Shown in pieces: positions 7,984-18,324 of a stretch of 64,000 nt of DNA; the first letter of the stretch is position 1, and each line of letters begins with the position of its first letter. Source of the DNA: JAHQVI01 sp963727575 (GTDB lineage Bacteria > Pseudomonadota > Alphaproteobacteria > Rhizobiales > Rhodomicrobiaceae); contig CAVSIA010000005.1 in NCBI GenBank assembly GCA_963727575.1, forward strand, positions 62,001 to 126,000, read 5' to 3'. Below the pieces are notes generated by a model, which saw only the letters and a list, made by a program, of their open reading frames with translations, did no database searches and had not been told where the DNA came from. A program made the position numbers and the translations under genes.

Positions 7984-10767
7984 ATGGTTGACAAGGACCA
8001 ACAACAGGCATCACGGGTCGAGATGGAAGGCTCCGGTCATGGGGGACTGAGCCAGGAAGAACTCGACGAACTGGTTGCCTCCAGTGATACCGGTGCACGC
8101 ACGCCCGGACCGATCTCCGCGCAGATCCTGCTGTGGGTGGCGCTGGCCTGGTCGCTGTTCCAGCTCTGGTTCGCCTCGCCTTTGCCGTTCATGGTCGGCT
8201 TCGGCGTCTTCAACGATACCGAGGCGCGCTCCATCCATCTCGCTTTCGCGCTGTTCCTCGCCTTTCTCGCATTCCCGGCAACGCATGGCCGCAGCGGGAC
8301 CATTGTGGCCGTCGCTGTTCCTGCGATCCTGGGGTTCCTGTTCATCTATGGGTCGAAAGGCACCGTGCCATATTGGGTCATCGGCGGCATCTCGGCGCTG
8401 ATGATCGTCGCCATCCTGCTCGGCTCGCCGAAGGATAGGGTGCCCGTCCACGAATGGGCGCTCGCCATCGTTGCGGCGATGTGCGCGCTCTACATCTACG
8501 TCTTTCTCAATCAGATCTCGGACCGTGTCGGCGCCCCGATCTTCTGGGACTTCATCGTCTCGATGGCCGGGTTGATGCTGCTCCTCGAAGCGACGCGACG
8601 CGCGCTGGGCCCGCCTTTGATGACCGTGGCGCTGGTTTTTCTGATCTACACCTTCCTCGGCCCGTACATGCCCAGCATCATCGCGCATAAGGGCAACAAC
8701 CTGTCCGAAGTCGTCAACCACCACTGGATCACCACCGAGGGCGTGTTCGGCATCGCGCTGGGCGTGTCGACGAGCTTCGTGTTTCTGTTCGTGCTGTTCG
8801 GCGCACTGCTCGACAAGGCCGGGGCCGGCAATTACTTCATCCAGGTGGCGTTCTCGCTGATGGGCCATCTGCGCGGCGGCCCGGCCAAGGCGGCCGTCGT
8901 CTCCTCCGGCCTGACCGGCCTGATCTCCGGCTCCTCAATCGCCAATGTCGTCACCACCGGCACCTTCACCATTCCGCTGATGAAGCGGGTCGGCTTCTCG
9001 GCCGAGAAGGCCGGCGCGGTCGAAGTCGCGGCATCGGTCAACGGCCAGATCATGCCGCCGGTCATGGGCGCCGCCGCGTTCCTGATGGTCGAATATGTCG
9101 GCATTCCCTATTTCGAGGTGGTGAAGCACGCCTTCCTGCCGGCGATCATCGCCTATATCGCGCTGGTCTATATCGTCCACCTGGAGGCCATGAAGGCGGG
9201 CATGAAGGGCCTGCCGCGCGCCGTCGAGGCCAAGCCTTGGGTGCGGCGGATCATGGGCTTCCTGATCGGGGTGATCATGCTGTGCGCGGTGTCGCTCGGC
9301 GTCTATTACGGCCTCGGCTGGCTGAAACCGATCCTGGGCTCGTCGGCAAGCTGGGTGATTACCGGCGGCCTCATGGTCGTCTATGTCGCCCTCGTCGCCT
9401 ACGGGTCGGGCGTGCCCGAGCTGGAAATGGACGACCCCAACAAGCCGGTGCTGTCGCTGCCGGTCCCGGGGCCGACCATCCGCTCCGGCCTGCATTTTCT
9501 GCTGCCGGTCGTCGTGCTGGTCTGGGCGCTGATGGTCGACCGGCTATCGCCGGGGCTTTCCGCCTTCTGGGCGTCGGCCTTCCTGATCTTCATCCTGCTG
9601 ACGCAGCGGCCGCTCTTTGCCCTGTTCCGCGGGACCGGGGATTTCGGCGGACAGGTCGGCCGCGGTTTCCGGGAGCTCTATGAGGGCCTGATCGCCGGCG
9701 CGCGGAACATGATCGGCATCGCCATCGCCACGGCGACGGCGGGCATCATCGTCGGCGCGGTCAGCCAGACCGGCGTCGGCTCGGCGCTGGCCGAGGTCGT
9801 CGAGCAGCTCTCCGGCGGCTACATCCTCGCCATGCTGTTCCTGACCGCGATCCTGTCGCTGATCCTGGGGATGGGCCTGCCGACGACGGCCAACTACATC
9901 GTCGTGTCGGCGCTGCTTGCGCCCGTCATCGTCACGCTGGGCCAGCAGAACGGACTGCTCGTGCCGCTGATCGCGGTGCATCTGTTCGTGTTCTATTTCG
10001 GTATCATGGCGGATGTGACACCGCCCGTGGGGCTTGCGAGTTTCGCCGCGGCGGCCATCTCCGGCGGCGATCCGATCAAGACCGGGTTCGTTGCGTTCTT
10101 CTACTCGATGCGAACCGCGGCCCTGCCGTTCCTGTTCATCTACAACACCGATCTGCTGCTCATCAATGTCGACTGGCTGCACGGCATCGGCGTGTTCATA
10201 ACCGCGACCATCGCCATGCTGCTGTTCGCGGCGGGCAGCATGAACTACTTCCTCACCCGCAGCTATATCTGGGAGAGCGTGGTGCTGCTGATGCTGGCGT
10301 TCACGATCTTCCGGCCGGGCTTCTGGATGGACATGATCTATCCGCCCTATCAGGAGAGCGCGCCCGCCGAGATCGCGGATGCGGCGAGCAATACGCCGGC
10401 GGGGCAGCCCTTGCGTCTGCGGGTGAAGGGCGTCGACAAGCTCGGCGATCCGGTCACTTTCGTGGTCCAGCTATCGCTGCCTGACGCGGCGACCGGCGAG
10501 GAGCGGCTGAAGAAGGCCGGCCTGCGGCTGAAGATCCGATGGCGACAAGATGATCATCGACGGCGTCCAGTTCGGCTCGCCGGCGAAGAAGGCGGGGCTC
10601 GACTGGGATCAGCAGGTTCTCCAGGTGCTGCGCCCGGTGTATCAGCCGTCGAAATATCTGATCCACATCCCGGCCTTCCTGCTGCTCGGCTTCGATCATC
10701 TGGCTGCAGCGCCGGCGCATGGAGGCGCGAGGAAGGCGAGAAGAGCGCCGTCGCGGCCACCGCCTAG
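7984..10767 (+). CDS. TRAP transporter, fused DctQ-DctM permease (frame broken near the 3' end)
   Basis: This is the membrane component of the TAXI-TRAP system, with the small (4TM) and large (12TM) subunits fused in one chain of about 926 residues. Many hydrophobic segments are visible, with the DctM-type motifs LSGLTGLISGSSIANV and ILGMGLPTTANYIV plus DVTPPVGLA. The start was set at the ATG at 7984 with GGGGCGAG just before it; a TTG at 7960 is in frame. The frame as read is disrupted after LKKAGLRLKI. An extra base near 10537 moves the coding to a frame with DGDKMIIDGVQFGSPAKKAG, and further shifts near 10694 and 10728 appear needed for a natural tail (IIWLQRRR, then EEGEKSAVAATA). These look like sequencing errors. 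Confidence 0.92.
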   Translation: MVDKDQQQASRVEMEGSGHGGLSQEELDELVASSDTGARTPGPISAQILLWVALAWSLFQLWFASPLPFMVGFGVFNDTEARSIHLAFALFLAFLAFPATHGRSGTIVAVAVPAILGFLFIYGSKGTVPYWVIGGISALMIVAILLGSPKDRVPVHEWALAIVAAMCALYIYVFLNQISDRVGAPIFWDFIVSMAGLMLLLEATRRALGPPLMTVALVFLIYTFLGPYMPSIIAHKGNNLSEVVNHHWITTEGVFGIALGVSTSFVFLFVLFGALLDKAGAGNYFIQVAFSLMGHLRGGPAKAAVVSSGLTGLISGSSIANVVTTGTFTIPLMKRVGFSAEKAGAVEVAASVNGQIMPPVMGAAAFLMVEYVGIPYFEVVKHAFLPAIIAYIALVYIVHLEAMKAGMKGLPRAVEAKPWVRRIMGFLIGVIMLCAVSLGVYYGLGWLKPILGSSASWVITGGLMVVYVALVAYGSGVPELEMDDPNKPVLSLPVPGPTIRSGLHFLLPVVVLVWALMVDRLSPGLSAFWASAFLIFILLTQRPLFALFRGTGDFGGQVGRGFRELYEGLIAGARNMIGIAIATATAGIIVGAVSQTGVGSALAEVVEQLSGGYILAMLFLTAILSLILGMGLPTTANYIVVSALLAPVIVTLGQQNGLLVPLIAVHLFVFYFGIMADVTPPVGLASFAAAAISGGDPIKTGFVAFFYSMRTAALPFLFIYNTDLLLINVDWLHGIGVFITATIAMLLFAAGSMNYFLTRSYIWESVVLLMLAFTIFRPGFWMDMIYPPYQESAPAEIADAASNTPAGQPLRLRVKGVDKLGDPVTFVVQLSLPDAATGEERLKKAGLRLKIRWRQDDHRRRPVRLAGEEGGARLGSAGSPGAAPGVSAVEISDPHPGLPAARLRSSGCSAGAWRREEGEKSAVAATA

Positions 10768-10789
10768 CGGACTCGCCGCTGACATAATT

Positions 10790-10819
10790 TAGCGCGGGGA
10801 GAGACATCTTCCCGCGCTA
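10790..10819. terminator. bidirectional hairpin between TRAP permease and erpA
   Basis: A perfect 9-base inverted repeat (TAGCGCGGG at 10790-10798 with CCCGCGCTA at 10811-10819) extends inward with wobble pairs to a 4-base GACA loop. It sits between the convergent ends of the permease and erpA genes, where a shared terminator is expected. The T tracts on either side are weak. Confidence 0.7.
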
Positions 10820-10844
10820 TTTCATTCGTCTCAAGGCTTCAGGA

Positions 10845-11171
10845 TCAGATGGAGAAGGACGTGCCGCAGCCGCAGGTTTCGGTTGCGTTCGGATTCCTGA
10901 CCTTGAAGGACGCCCCGATCAGATCGTCGACATAGTCGATCTCCGACCCTTGCAGCAAAGGCAGCGAGACGTCGTCGATCAGCACCGTCGCCCCTTCTTT
11001 TTCAATGACATAATCCCCATCTTCGCGCTCGGAGACGAGGTCGAAGGAATATTGAAATCCGGTGCATCCGCCAGCCAGAACGCTGACGCGGAGCATTTGC
11101 GCGGCGGGAGCGCCCGAGACGATCTGGGCGATGCGTTTCGCCGCACGGTCTGTCACTTGAACGGTTGTCAT
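10845..11171 (-). CDS. erpA: A-type iron-sulfur cluster carrier/insertion protein (ErpA/IscA family)
   Basis: This 108-residue A-type carrier delivers Fe-S clusters to target enzymes. The three cluster-binding cysteines are all present: Cys36 in AGGCTGFQY and Cys100 and Cys102 in the C-terminal TCGCGTSFSI. The length and pattern are standard for the HesB/IscA/ErpA family. Standing alone, outside an isc or suf cluster and divergent from dgt, it fits the usual ErpA position in alphaproteobacteria better than IscA or SufA, but the three cannot be fully separated by sequence. The 138-base divergent region to dgt should hold both promoters. Confidence 0.9.
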   Translation of the reverse strand: MTTVQVTDRAAKRIAQIVSGAPAAQMLRVSVLAGGCTGFQYSFDLVSEREDGDYVIEKEGATVLIDDVSLPLLQGSEIDYVDDLIGASFKVRNPNATETCGCGTSFSI

Positions 11172-11309
11172 CGTCGTATTGGCCGAATCGCATAGTATTG
11201 TGAATGTGGACTTCTTTTATGGAAATGGTAGCCGGGGGGTATTTGTCAATCAATCCGTTTGCGCCCGGAGCGCGGGGTGGCAGCGGAAAAACAGAATTGG
11301 ACACCGACA

Positions 11310-12515
11310 ATGTCGATCCATCCGCGTTTTGTTGACCGGCCGGTTGCGCCCTACGCCTGCATTGCCCAGCAGAGCCGCGGGCGCCTCTACAGCGAACCCG
11401 GCTGCGACCTGAGAAGTCCGTTCCAACGCGACCGGGATCGCATCATCCATTCGGCGGCGTTTCGGCGGCTCACTTACAAAACCCAGGTTTTCATCTATCA
11501 CGAAGGCGACCACTACCGGACCCGGCTGACGCACAGCCTCGAGGTCGCCCAGATCGCGCGAACGCTCGCCCGCGGCCTGCGGCTCGACGAGGATCTCGCC
11601 GAGACCATCGCGCTTGCCCACGATCTCGGCCATCCGCCGTTCGGCCATGCCGGCGAGGAAGCCCTGCATGAGGTCGCCAAGCCCTTCGGCGGCTTCGACC
11701 ACAACGCCCAGAGCCTGCGCACCGTGACCAAGCTGGAGGGCCGCTACGCATCCTATGACGGGCTGAACCTGACCTGGGAGACGCTCGAAGGGCTCGTCAA
11801 GCATAACGGCCCGCTGCTCAATGCCGACGGCACGCCGACCGCGCGCTACGCGGGCGGGCTGCCGGCCGCCATCGTCGAATATGGCCAAAGCCACGACCTC
11901 GATCTGGCGAGCTACGCGTCAGCCGAGGCCCAGATCGCCGCGCTTGCCGACGACATCGCCTATAACAACCACGACCTGGATGACGGCCTGCGCGCCGGCC
12001 TGATCGAGATCGGCAAGCTGCGCGACGTGCCTCTTGCCGGCCGCTTTATCAAGGAGGTCGAGGCGCTGCACGGCGCATTGCCGGAGGCCCGGCTGATCTA
12101 TGAGGTCAACCGGCGGCTGATCAGCGCCATGGTTTACGATCTGGCGGATGAAGCCTCGCGCCGGCTCGGCGAGTTGAAGCCGGCCTCGGTCGACGACATT
12201 CGCGGCGCGTCCTATCCGGTTGCGTCGTTCTCGGAGGCGATGAAGCTGGAGATGAGCGAGCTGCGCCGCTTCCTGTTCGCCGAATTCTATTTCCACCCGC
12301 GGGTGCAGGAGATCATGAACGGGGCCCAGAAGATCGTACGCGACCTGTTCGGCTGCTTCCTGAACGATCCGACGCAGCTGCCCGAGGAATGGCGTAAACA
12401 GGCCGAGACCAAGCAGAAGGGCAGGGTGATCAGCGATTTCGTCGCCGGGATGACCGACCGCATGGCGATCGACACGCATCGGCGATTATTTGACGACACG
12501 CCCCGATTACGCTAG
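11310..12515 (+). CDS. dgt: deoxyguanosinetriphosphate triphosphohydrolase-like protein
   Basis: This HD-superfamily dNTP triphosphohydrolase removes tripolyphosphate from dGTP or other dNTPs. The ATG at 11310 gives 401 residues, the normal length of the alphaproteobacterial group (an in-frame start at 11259 would add an unconserved 17-residue leader). The metal-binding histidines and aspartate are in RTRLTHSLEVAQIAR, the HD pair in ALAHDLGHPPFGH, and a late Asp in ALADDIAYNNHDLDDG. The C-terminus ends in a conserved VAGMTDRMAIDTHRRLF helix. It is followed by argS 48 bases downstream on the same strand, a pairing common in Hyphomicrobiales. No frame disruption is seen. Confidence 0.95.
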   Translation: MSIHPRFVDRPVAPYACIAQQSRGRLYSEPGCDLRSPFQRDRDRIIHSAAFRRLTYKTQVFIYHEGDHYRTRLTHSLEVAQIARTLARGLRLDEDLAETIALAHDLGHPPFGHAGEEALHEVAKPFGGFDHNAQSLRTVTKLEGRYASYDGLNLTWETLEGLVKHNGPLLNADGTPTARYAGGLPAAIVEYGQSHDLDLASYASAEAQIAALADDIAYNNHDLDDGLRAGLIEIGKLRDVPLAGRFIKEVEALHGALPEARLIYEVNRRLISAMVYDLADEASRRLGELKPASVDDIRGASYPVASFSEAMKLEMSELRRFLFAEFYFHPRVQEIMNGAQKIVRDLFGCFLNDPTQLPEEWRKQAETKQKGRVISDFVAGMTDRMAIDTHRRLFDDTPRLR

Positions 12516-12563
12516 CCGATAGCCTCTTTGCGCGGCTCGTTTCGGCACATCGGATTGATGATC

Positions 12564-14325
12564 ATGAATGTATTTTCGCATTTCGCCGCCCGGTTTCAGG
12601 AGGCGGGGCTCGCCCTGAAGGCGGACGGCGTCCTGCCGGAAGAGGTCGACCTGTCCCAGTTGACGGTCGAGCCGCCGCGCGATCCGACGCACGGCGACAT
12701 CGCCTCGAATGCGGCCATGGTGCTCGCCAAGTCCGCGGGCATGGCGCCCCGCGATATTGCCGCCGCGTTCGTTGCCCGGCTCCAGGACGATCCCGATATC
12801 GCCAAGCTCGAGATTGCCGGGCCCGGTTTCATCAACCTGACCCTGCGCGAGGCGTTCTGGCCGCGTATGCTGCGCTCGGTGCTGGAGCGGGGCGAGGATT
12901 ATGGGCGCTCTGACATGGGCCAGTCCCAGCCGACCAATGTCGAATATGTCTCGGCCAACCCGACCGGGCCGATGCATGTCGGGCATACGCGCGGGGCGGT
13001 GTTCGGCGATGCGCTCGCCAATCTGCTCGCCTTTGCCGGCTATGATGTCACACGGGAATATTACGTAAACGACGCCGGCGCGCAGGTCGACGTGCTGGCG
13101 CGCTCGGCCTTCCTGCGCTACCGCGAGGCGCTCGGCGAGGATATCGGCGACATTCCGGACGGGCTCTATCCGGGCGATTATCTGTGCGCGGTCGGCGAGG
13201 CGCTGGCGAAGGAATACGGGCCCCGGCTCCACAACATGGAGGAGCACGGAGTGGCTGCCGATCGTCCGGGCCAAGTCGGTCGAGATGATGCTCGCGCTGA
13301 TTCGCGAGGATCTGGCCGTACTCGGCATCCATCACGACGTGTTCTTTTCCGAGCGGTCGCTGATCCATGGCGACACCAACGAGGTCCGCGACACGATCGA
13401 GGAGTTGCAGCGCAAGGGGCTGATCTATGAGGGCCGCCTGCCGCCGCCGAAGGGCAAGCTGCCCGACGACTGGGAGGACCGCGAGCAGACCCTGTTCCGC
13501 GCCACCGAATTCGGCGACGACGTCGACCGCGCGCTGGTCAAGTCGGACGGCAGCTACACCTATTTCGCCGCCGACATGGCCTATCACCGCACCAAATTCC
13601 GTCGCGGTTTCAATAGCATGATCAATGTTCTGGGCGCCGATCATTCCGGCTACATCAAACGGATGAAGGCGGCCGTCGCCGCGCTCAGCGGCGGCAAGGC
13701 CGATCTCGACATCAAGATCTGTCAGATGGTCCGGCTGTTCCGCGGGGGCGAACCGGTCAAGATGTCGAAGCGGTCAGGGTCGTTCGTGACGCTGCGCGAG
13801 GTCGTCGACGAGGTGGGGCCGGGGCCGGTCCGCTTCATGATGCTGTTCCGCAAAAATGACGCGATGCTGGATTTCGATTTCGCCAAGGTGGTGGAGCAGT
13901 CCCGCGACAACCCGGTTTTCTACGTCCAATATGCCCATGCGCGGATCCAATCGGTGATGCGTAACGTGCAGGAAATGGCTTCGGAGATAGAATTTAGTGG
14001 AAAAGGCCTATCCGGCGCCCAGCTCGATTTACTCAAAGACGAGGCGGAACTTGCTGTTGTAAAGCGGATGTCGCATTATCCGCGCATCGTCGAGTCTTCG
14101 GCCCAGGCGCACGAGCCTCACCGCGTGGCTTTTTACCTTAATGAGCTTGCTGGCGAGTTTCATGGATTATGGAACCGAGGCAAAGAGTTGCCACAATTAC
14201 GGTTCATCGTCGACGGCGATTTGGAGCTTACCAGGGCGCGCGTGGCTCTCCTGGCGGCCGTGGCGCAAGTTATACGGTCGGGCCTTGGGATTTTGGGCGT
14301 TCAACCAATTTCTGAGATGCGCTGA
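12564..14325 (+). CDS. argS: arginine--tRNA ligase (one +1 frameshift as read)
   Basis: This class I aminoacyl-tRNA synthetase charges tRNA-Arg. Restoring one frame gives about 586 residues. The N-terminal tRNA-recognition domain is followed by the catalytic domain with the HIGH-type motif in NPTGPMHVGHTRGAV and the KMSKS-type motif in VKMSKRSGSFVTL, then the helical anticodon-binding domain to VQPISEMR. As given, the frame is lost near 13250: codons read ...GAG CAC, then an extra G, then GAG TGG CTG CCG. The downstream frame continues EWLPIVRAKSVEMMLALIREDL without loss of residues. As the enzyme is essential, an error in the sequence is more likely than a real mutation. The start was set at the ATG giving MNVFSHFAARF. 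Confidence 0.93.
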
Positions 14326-14398
14326 AACTTGACCCCGCTTGAGGCCATGCGCCTTTCGGCTAGACGGGTTTAGGGTAAAGGAACAGTTACACATGTCC

Positions 14399-16279
14399 AT
14401 GTCTGACGATCCAAGAGGCTTCCGGCGCGGTGCAAGGCGCAGCGCCGCGACAGGGACATGCCGGACGTGCAGCACCGCCGGCTAACGATCGGTACGACGC
14501 CTATCGCCAGCCCGAGCCGCAGCAACCGCGTCAGCAGCAGCGGCCGCCGCAACCGCAGCCGCAGAACAAGCCGCCGTCCTTCTCCGCTTACCGGCCGGAA
14601 GCCTATGCCGGCGCCGAGCCGAACGGCGCGCCGCCGCGTCAGGACCGTCCGGATTGGGACGCGCCGTCGCGTGCCCCGGCCGCTGCCGCCCAGGCTCCGC
14701 GCAACGCGCCGCCCGCTGCCGACCCCTATTCGCGCGCGCCCGACCCCGCCGCCGCGCGATCCTTACTACCAGAACGCGCCGAGCGACCCCTACGCGCCGC
14801 GTTCGCAGAACAATTACGAGGCGGACTGGAACCGCGCCGCCTATCCGGACAATAACGGCCATCAGTTCCAGAACTACTATCCGCCGATGGACGAGCCGCC
14901 GCTCGATGCCGATGCGCAGTCCGTTCACGACCGTTTCTTTGCGCCGGAAGGACAGCCCGAAGAGGCCGCACCGCCGGCGGCTTCGCTTTCGGAGCGTTTC
15001 CGCGCCTTCGAGGAAGACGATTTCGATGCCGATGCCGGCCAGAGCCAGGGTTTCAGCGGCCAAGCCGCCGCGGCGGTCTACAATGAGCCCGCCCAGCGCC
15101 ATACCGGCGCGACCGCTCCGCAGCATTATCAGGCTGACGATTACAACGGCAATTTCGCCGAGGGCGACCATTACGGCTGGGAGAACGGCTACGACCAGAC
15201 CCCGGCTCCCGCCAATCTTCGCCCGATCCAGCCGCCGGCGATTCGCGACGAGGATCTCGATGCCGATTTCTTCGCCGACGAGGACGATTACGATCACGAG
15301 GATTACGAGCCCGATCACAGGGGCGGCCGCAAGAAGCTGGTCGCCGCGGTGCTGATCGGCGCCGTGGTTGCCGGCGGCGGCCTCGCTTACGTCTACAAGT
15401 CGACGAACACGACCGGCGGCGGCGAAGGGCCTTCGGTGATCGCGGCCGACACCCGGCCGATCAAGGAAGAGCCGACCGATCCGGGCGGGCGCGATTTCGC
15501 CAATCGCGACAAGCTGATTTACGACCGCCTTCCCGGTTCCGACAATGGCGGCTCGCCGCAACTGGCCAGCGGCGAAAGCGGCTCGGCGCCTCAGCAGAAT
15601 GCCAGCGCGGATATTCCCGGCATCGTCACGACCGGAACGCTGGAAGAGCGGATCGAGAACGCGTTGAAGGCGCAGGGCGGCGACGGCAAGGCGGCCCAGG
15701 CTCCGGCTGCGACCGAAGAGCCGAACTCGCCCGAACTCGCCGCGCGCGGTCCGCACCGTGACCTTCGGCCCCGACGGCACGGCGCAGGCCGTACAGCCGC
15801 AGGCCCGGCGCATCGCCGTCGCCAGCGAGAATGACACCGTCTCGTCCGGCGTGGTCGTGACCACGCAGCCGACGGCTGCGAGCGGTGTGGACTCCGACCG
15901 CCCCGACGTGACGGAGCGTCAGCAGCCGGCGCCCGCCGCGGCCGAGCCAAGCCCGGCACCGCGTCAGCAGCTTGCCGCGATCTCGCCTCAGGAGCAGCCG
16001 CAGATCACGGAAGCGGCCGGCGGGTCAGGCGCGTTTTTCGTCCAGATCGCCGCACGCAACGATCAGGAAGCGGCCGTGGCGGCCTTTGCCACGCTGCAGC
16101 AGAAATATGCCCCGGTGATCGGCGGTCACGCGCCGTCGGTCCGCAAGGTCGACCTTGGGGCCAAGGGCGTCTGGTATCGCCTGCTGGTCGGTCCGATGGC
16201 CAGCAAGGAAGATGCCGATGCGCTTTGCGAGCAGCTCAAAGGCGCCGGCATGAAGAGCTGCTTCTCCCGGAAAGACTAG
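14399..16279 (+). CDS. SPOR domain-containing protein (three frameshifts as read)
   Basis: This is a large inner-membrane protein with a periplasmic peptidoglycan-binding SPOR domain. Restoring three +1 shifts (between 14411 and 14430, near 14750, near 15750) gives about 625 residues. A long cytoplasmic, disordered Pro/Gln/Asp/Tyr-rich region precedes a basic stop-transfer GGRKKLV and one membrane segment VAAVLIGAVVAGGGLAYVY. A periplasmic linker then leads to the SPOR domain (AFFVQIAARNDQEAA through the last residues). SPOR proteins bind denuded glycan at division septa. Its place between argS and nagZ is conserved in Hyphomicrobiales. Codon usage stays coherent across the shifts, so they are probably errors. 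An in-frame ATG six bases upstream is an alternative start. Confidence 0.88.
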
Positions 16280-16297
16280 CCAAGCCGGGGTGCCGCT

Positions 16298-17326
16298 TTG
16301 AGCGAAGGGATCGGATTTCGGGCCTTCATCAGCGGCTGCGAAGGCCCTCGGCTGACCGAGAGGGAAAAGGGATTCTTCGACGAATCCCGGCCTTGCGGGC
16401 TTATCCTTTTCAAGCGCAACTGCCAGGATGCGGACCAGATCCGCGCGCTCGCGGCTGAGTTCCGCGAGGCGGTCGGGGACGAGCGCGTGCTCGTGCTGAT
16501 CGACCAGGAAGGCGGCCGCGTTCAGCGCCTCGTTCCGCCAAACTGGCGGCGCTATCCGCCGGGACGCCGCTTCGGCGATCTTTACTGCTGCGACGAGGCG
16601 AAAGGACTGGAAGCGGCCCGGCTCGGGGCAAGGCTGATCGCCCGCGACCTCAGCGCGCTCGGCATCACGGTCAACTGCGCGCCCGTGATCGATCTGCCGG
16701 TCGGCGGCGCGCACGACATTATCGGCGACCGCGCCTATGGGCTGACGGTGGCGGCCGTCTCCGCGCTCGGCCGGGCCGTTGCGGAGGGCTATCTGGACGG
16801 CGGCGTGCTGCCCGTCATCAAGCACATCCCCGGACATGGCCGCGCCCGGGTCGACAGCCACGCTTCGCTTCCGGTGATCGACGCCACGCGCGAAGAGCTC
16901 GGCCTGACCGATTTCGTGCCGTTTCGCGCCCTGCGCGACATGCCGCTCGGCATGACCGCGCATATCCTGATCCCCTCGATCGACCCGGAGCGTCCGTCGA
17001 GCGCCTCGCCGGTGATCATCGAGGAGGTGATTCGCGGCGAGATCGGCTTCGACGGCCTGTTGATGTGCGACGATCTCGGCATGGGTGCGCTGTCGGGCGA
17101 CATGAGGGCGCGGACCGCCGCCGTCCTTGCCGCCGGATGCGACGTGGCGCTCCATTGCAGCGGCAACTTTGCCGAGATGCAGGACGTTGCCGCGACCACG
17201 CCGGAGCTTGCCGCTGACGCCGCACGGCGCTTCGAAGCCGCCTGTGCCCGCCGCTGCGCAGCTGCGTCTTTCGACGAGGCCCGCGCCGAAGCGCTGCTGG
17301 CCGAAGTTCTAGGCGAAATGGCATAA
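16298..17326 (+). CDS. nagZ: beta-N-acetylhexosaminidase
   Basis: This glycoside hydrolase family 3 enzyme of 342 residues removes N-acetylglucosamine from cytoplasmic anhydro-muropeptides during peptidoglycan recycling. The signature KHIPGHGRARVDSH carries the mobile-loop Asp/His dyad that distinguishes NagZ, and the nucleophile Asp is in LMCDDLGMGALSG. LVLIDQEGGRVQRL is also conserved. The start is a TTG at 16298, the only start-type codon that retains the conserved N-terminus (GFRAFISGCEGPRLT) without a long unconserved extension. It lies 18 bases after the SPOR gene and 44 bases before scpA, probably in one transcription unit. Confidence 0.94.
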   Translation: MSEGIGFRAFISGCEGPRLTEREKGFFDESRPCGLILFKRNCQDADQIRALAAEFREAVGDERVLVLIDQEGGRVQRLVPPNWRRYPPGRRFGDLYCCDEAKGLEAARLGARLIARDLSALGITVNCAPVIDLPVGGAHDIIGDRAYGLTVAAVSALGRAVAEGYLDGGVLPVIKHIPGHGRARVDSHASLPVIDATREELGLTDFVPFRALRDMPLGMTAHILIPSIDPERPSSASPVIIEEVIRGEIGFDGLLMCDDLGMGALSGDMRARTAAVLAAGCDVALHCSGNFAEMQDVAATTPELAADAARRFEAACARRCAAASFDEARAEALLAEVLGEMA

Positions 17327-17370
17327 ATCAGCCATGATGCTGAAGAATTTAACCTTTTTGTTTGGGCGCG

Positions 17371-18261
17371 ATGAGCGAGGAGCAAGCTCCGGAAGGGGCC
17401 GAAGAGGCGAATAATGCGCGTGCCGGAGCGAACGGCGCGGATGGCGGCGACTATGCCAATGTCGTGCCGTTCGACGAGATCGCGCCGTCCGAGCGCATGG
17501 TCGTCGCGCTGGACGGCTATGAAGGTCCGCTCGACCTGCTGCTCAGCCTCGCTCGCACGCAGAAGGTCGATCTGACCAAGATCTCGATCCTCGAGCTCGC
17601 CAACCAATATCTCGAATTCATCTCCGAAGCCCGTTCGCTGCGCCTCGAAATCGCCGCCGACTATCTGGTCGCCGCCGCCTGGCTTGCCTTCCTCAAGTCG
17701 AAGCTGCTGCTGCCCGTCGAGGAAAAGCAGGATGACGGTCCCAGCGGCGAGGAGATGGCCCTGCATCTCGCTTTCCGGCTGAAGCGGCTGGAGGCGATGC
17801 GCGAAGCGGTCGCGCGCCTGTTCGGCCGCAAGCAGCTCGGTATCGACTTCTTCAGCCGCGGCATGCCCGAGGGCGTGCGCACGGTCCGCAAAAGCGAGTA
17901 TTGGGCGAGCGTTTACGACCTGCTCAAAGCGTATGCCGACCAGCGCGGCCGCAATATCCACACCCCCGTCAAGATGGGCGGGCGCAAGGTCTGGTCGATC
18001 CGCGAGGCCCGCGACCTGCTGGAGCGGCTGTTCGGCCAGACGCCGAACTGGTCGATCCTGGAAAGCTATCTGGAACACTATCTGCAGGATGCCGAGGTCA
18101 GCAAAACCGCGCTCGCCAGCTCTTTCGGCGCCACGCTCGAGCTCTCGCGCGAAGGTCTCATCGAAATCCGCCAGGCTCAGCCCTTTGCGCCGCTCTACAT
18201 TCGCTGGCTGAAGCCGAACCCCTCCCAGAGCGGTGCAGGCGATCCTAAATTAACGAGTTAA
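17371..18261 (+). CDS. scpA: segregation and condensation protein A
   Basis: ScpA is the kleisin subunit of the SMC-ScpA-ScpB condensin, bridging SMC heads during chromosome segregation. This product has 296 residues from the ATG at 17371; a TTG three codons earlier is possible. The first 40 residues are acidic and poorly conserved. The kleisin N-terminal domain follows (LDGYEGPLDLLLSLARTQKVDLTKISI contains the SMC-contacting helices), then a charged centre, and a C-terminal winged-helix region ending in LIEIRQAQPFAPLYIRWL. It is followed by scpB, its usual partner, 63 bases downstream. Confidence 0.94.
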   Translation: MSEEQAPEGAEEANNARAGANGADGGDYANVVPFDEIAPSERMVVALDGYEGPLDLLLSLARTQKVDLTKISILELANQYLEFISEARSLRLEIAADYLVAAAWLAFLKSKLLLPVEEKQDDGPSGEEMALHLAFRLKRLEAMREAVARLFGRKQLGIDFFSRGMPEGVRTVRKSEYWASVYDLLKAYADQRGRNIHTPVKMGGRKVWSIREARDLLERLFGQTPNWSILESYLEHYLQDAEVSKTALASSFGATLELSREGLIEIRQAQPFAPLYIRWLKPNPSQSGAGDPKLTS

Positions 18262-18324
18262 CCCCGCGTCCGGTATCAGCTTCGCGAGGCGGCGGGCTCT
18301 GTTTCCGCCGGTCTCGCCAAGGGA

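Noticed and set aside
14482..15864. 460-codon minus-strand open frame opposite the SPOR gene
   Set aside because: Its apparent Val/Ile/Leu runs come from the complementary GC-rich disordered region; the SPOR domain on the plus strand is clear.
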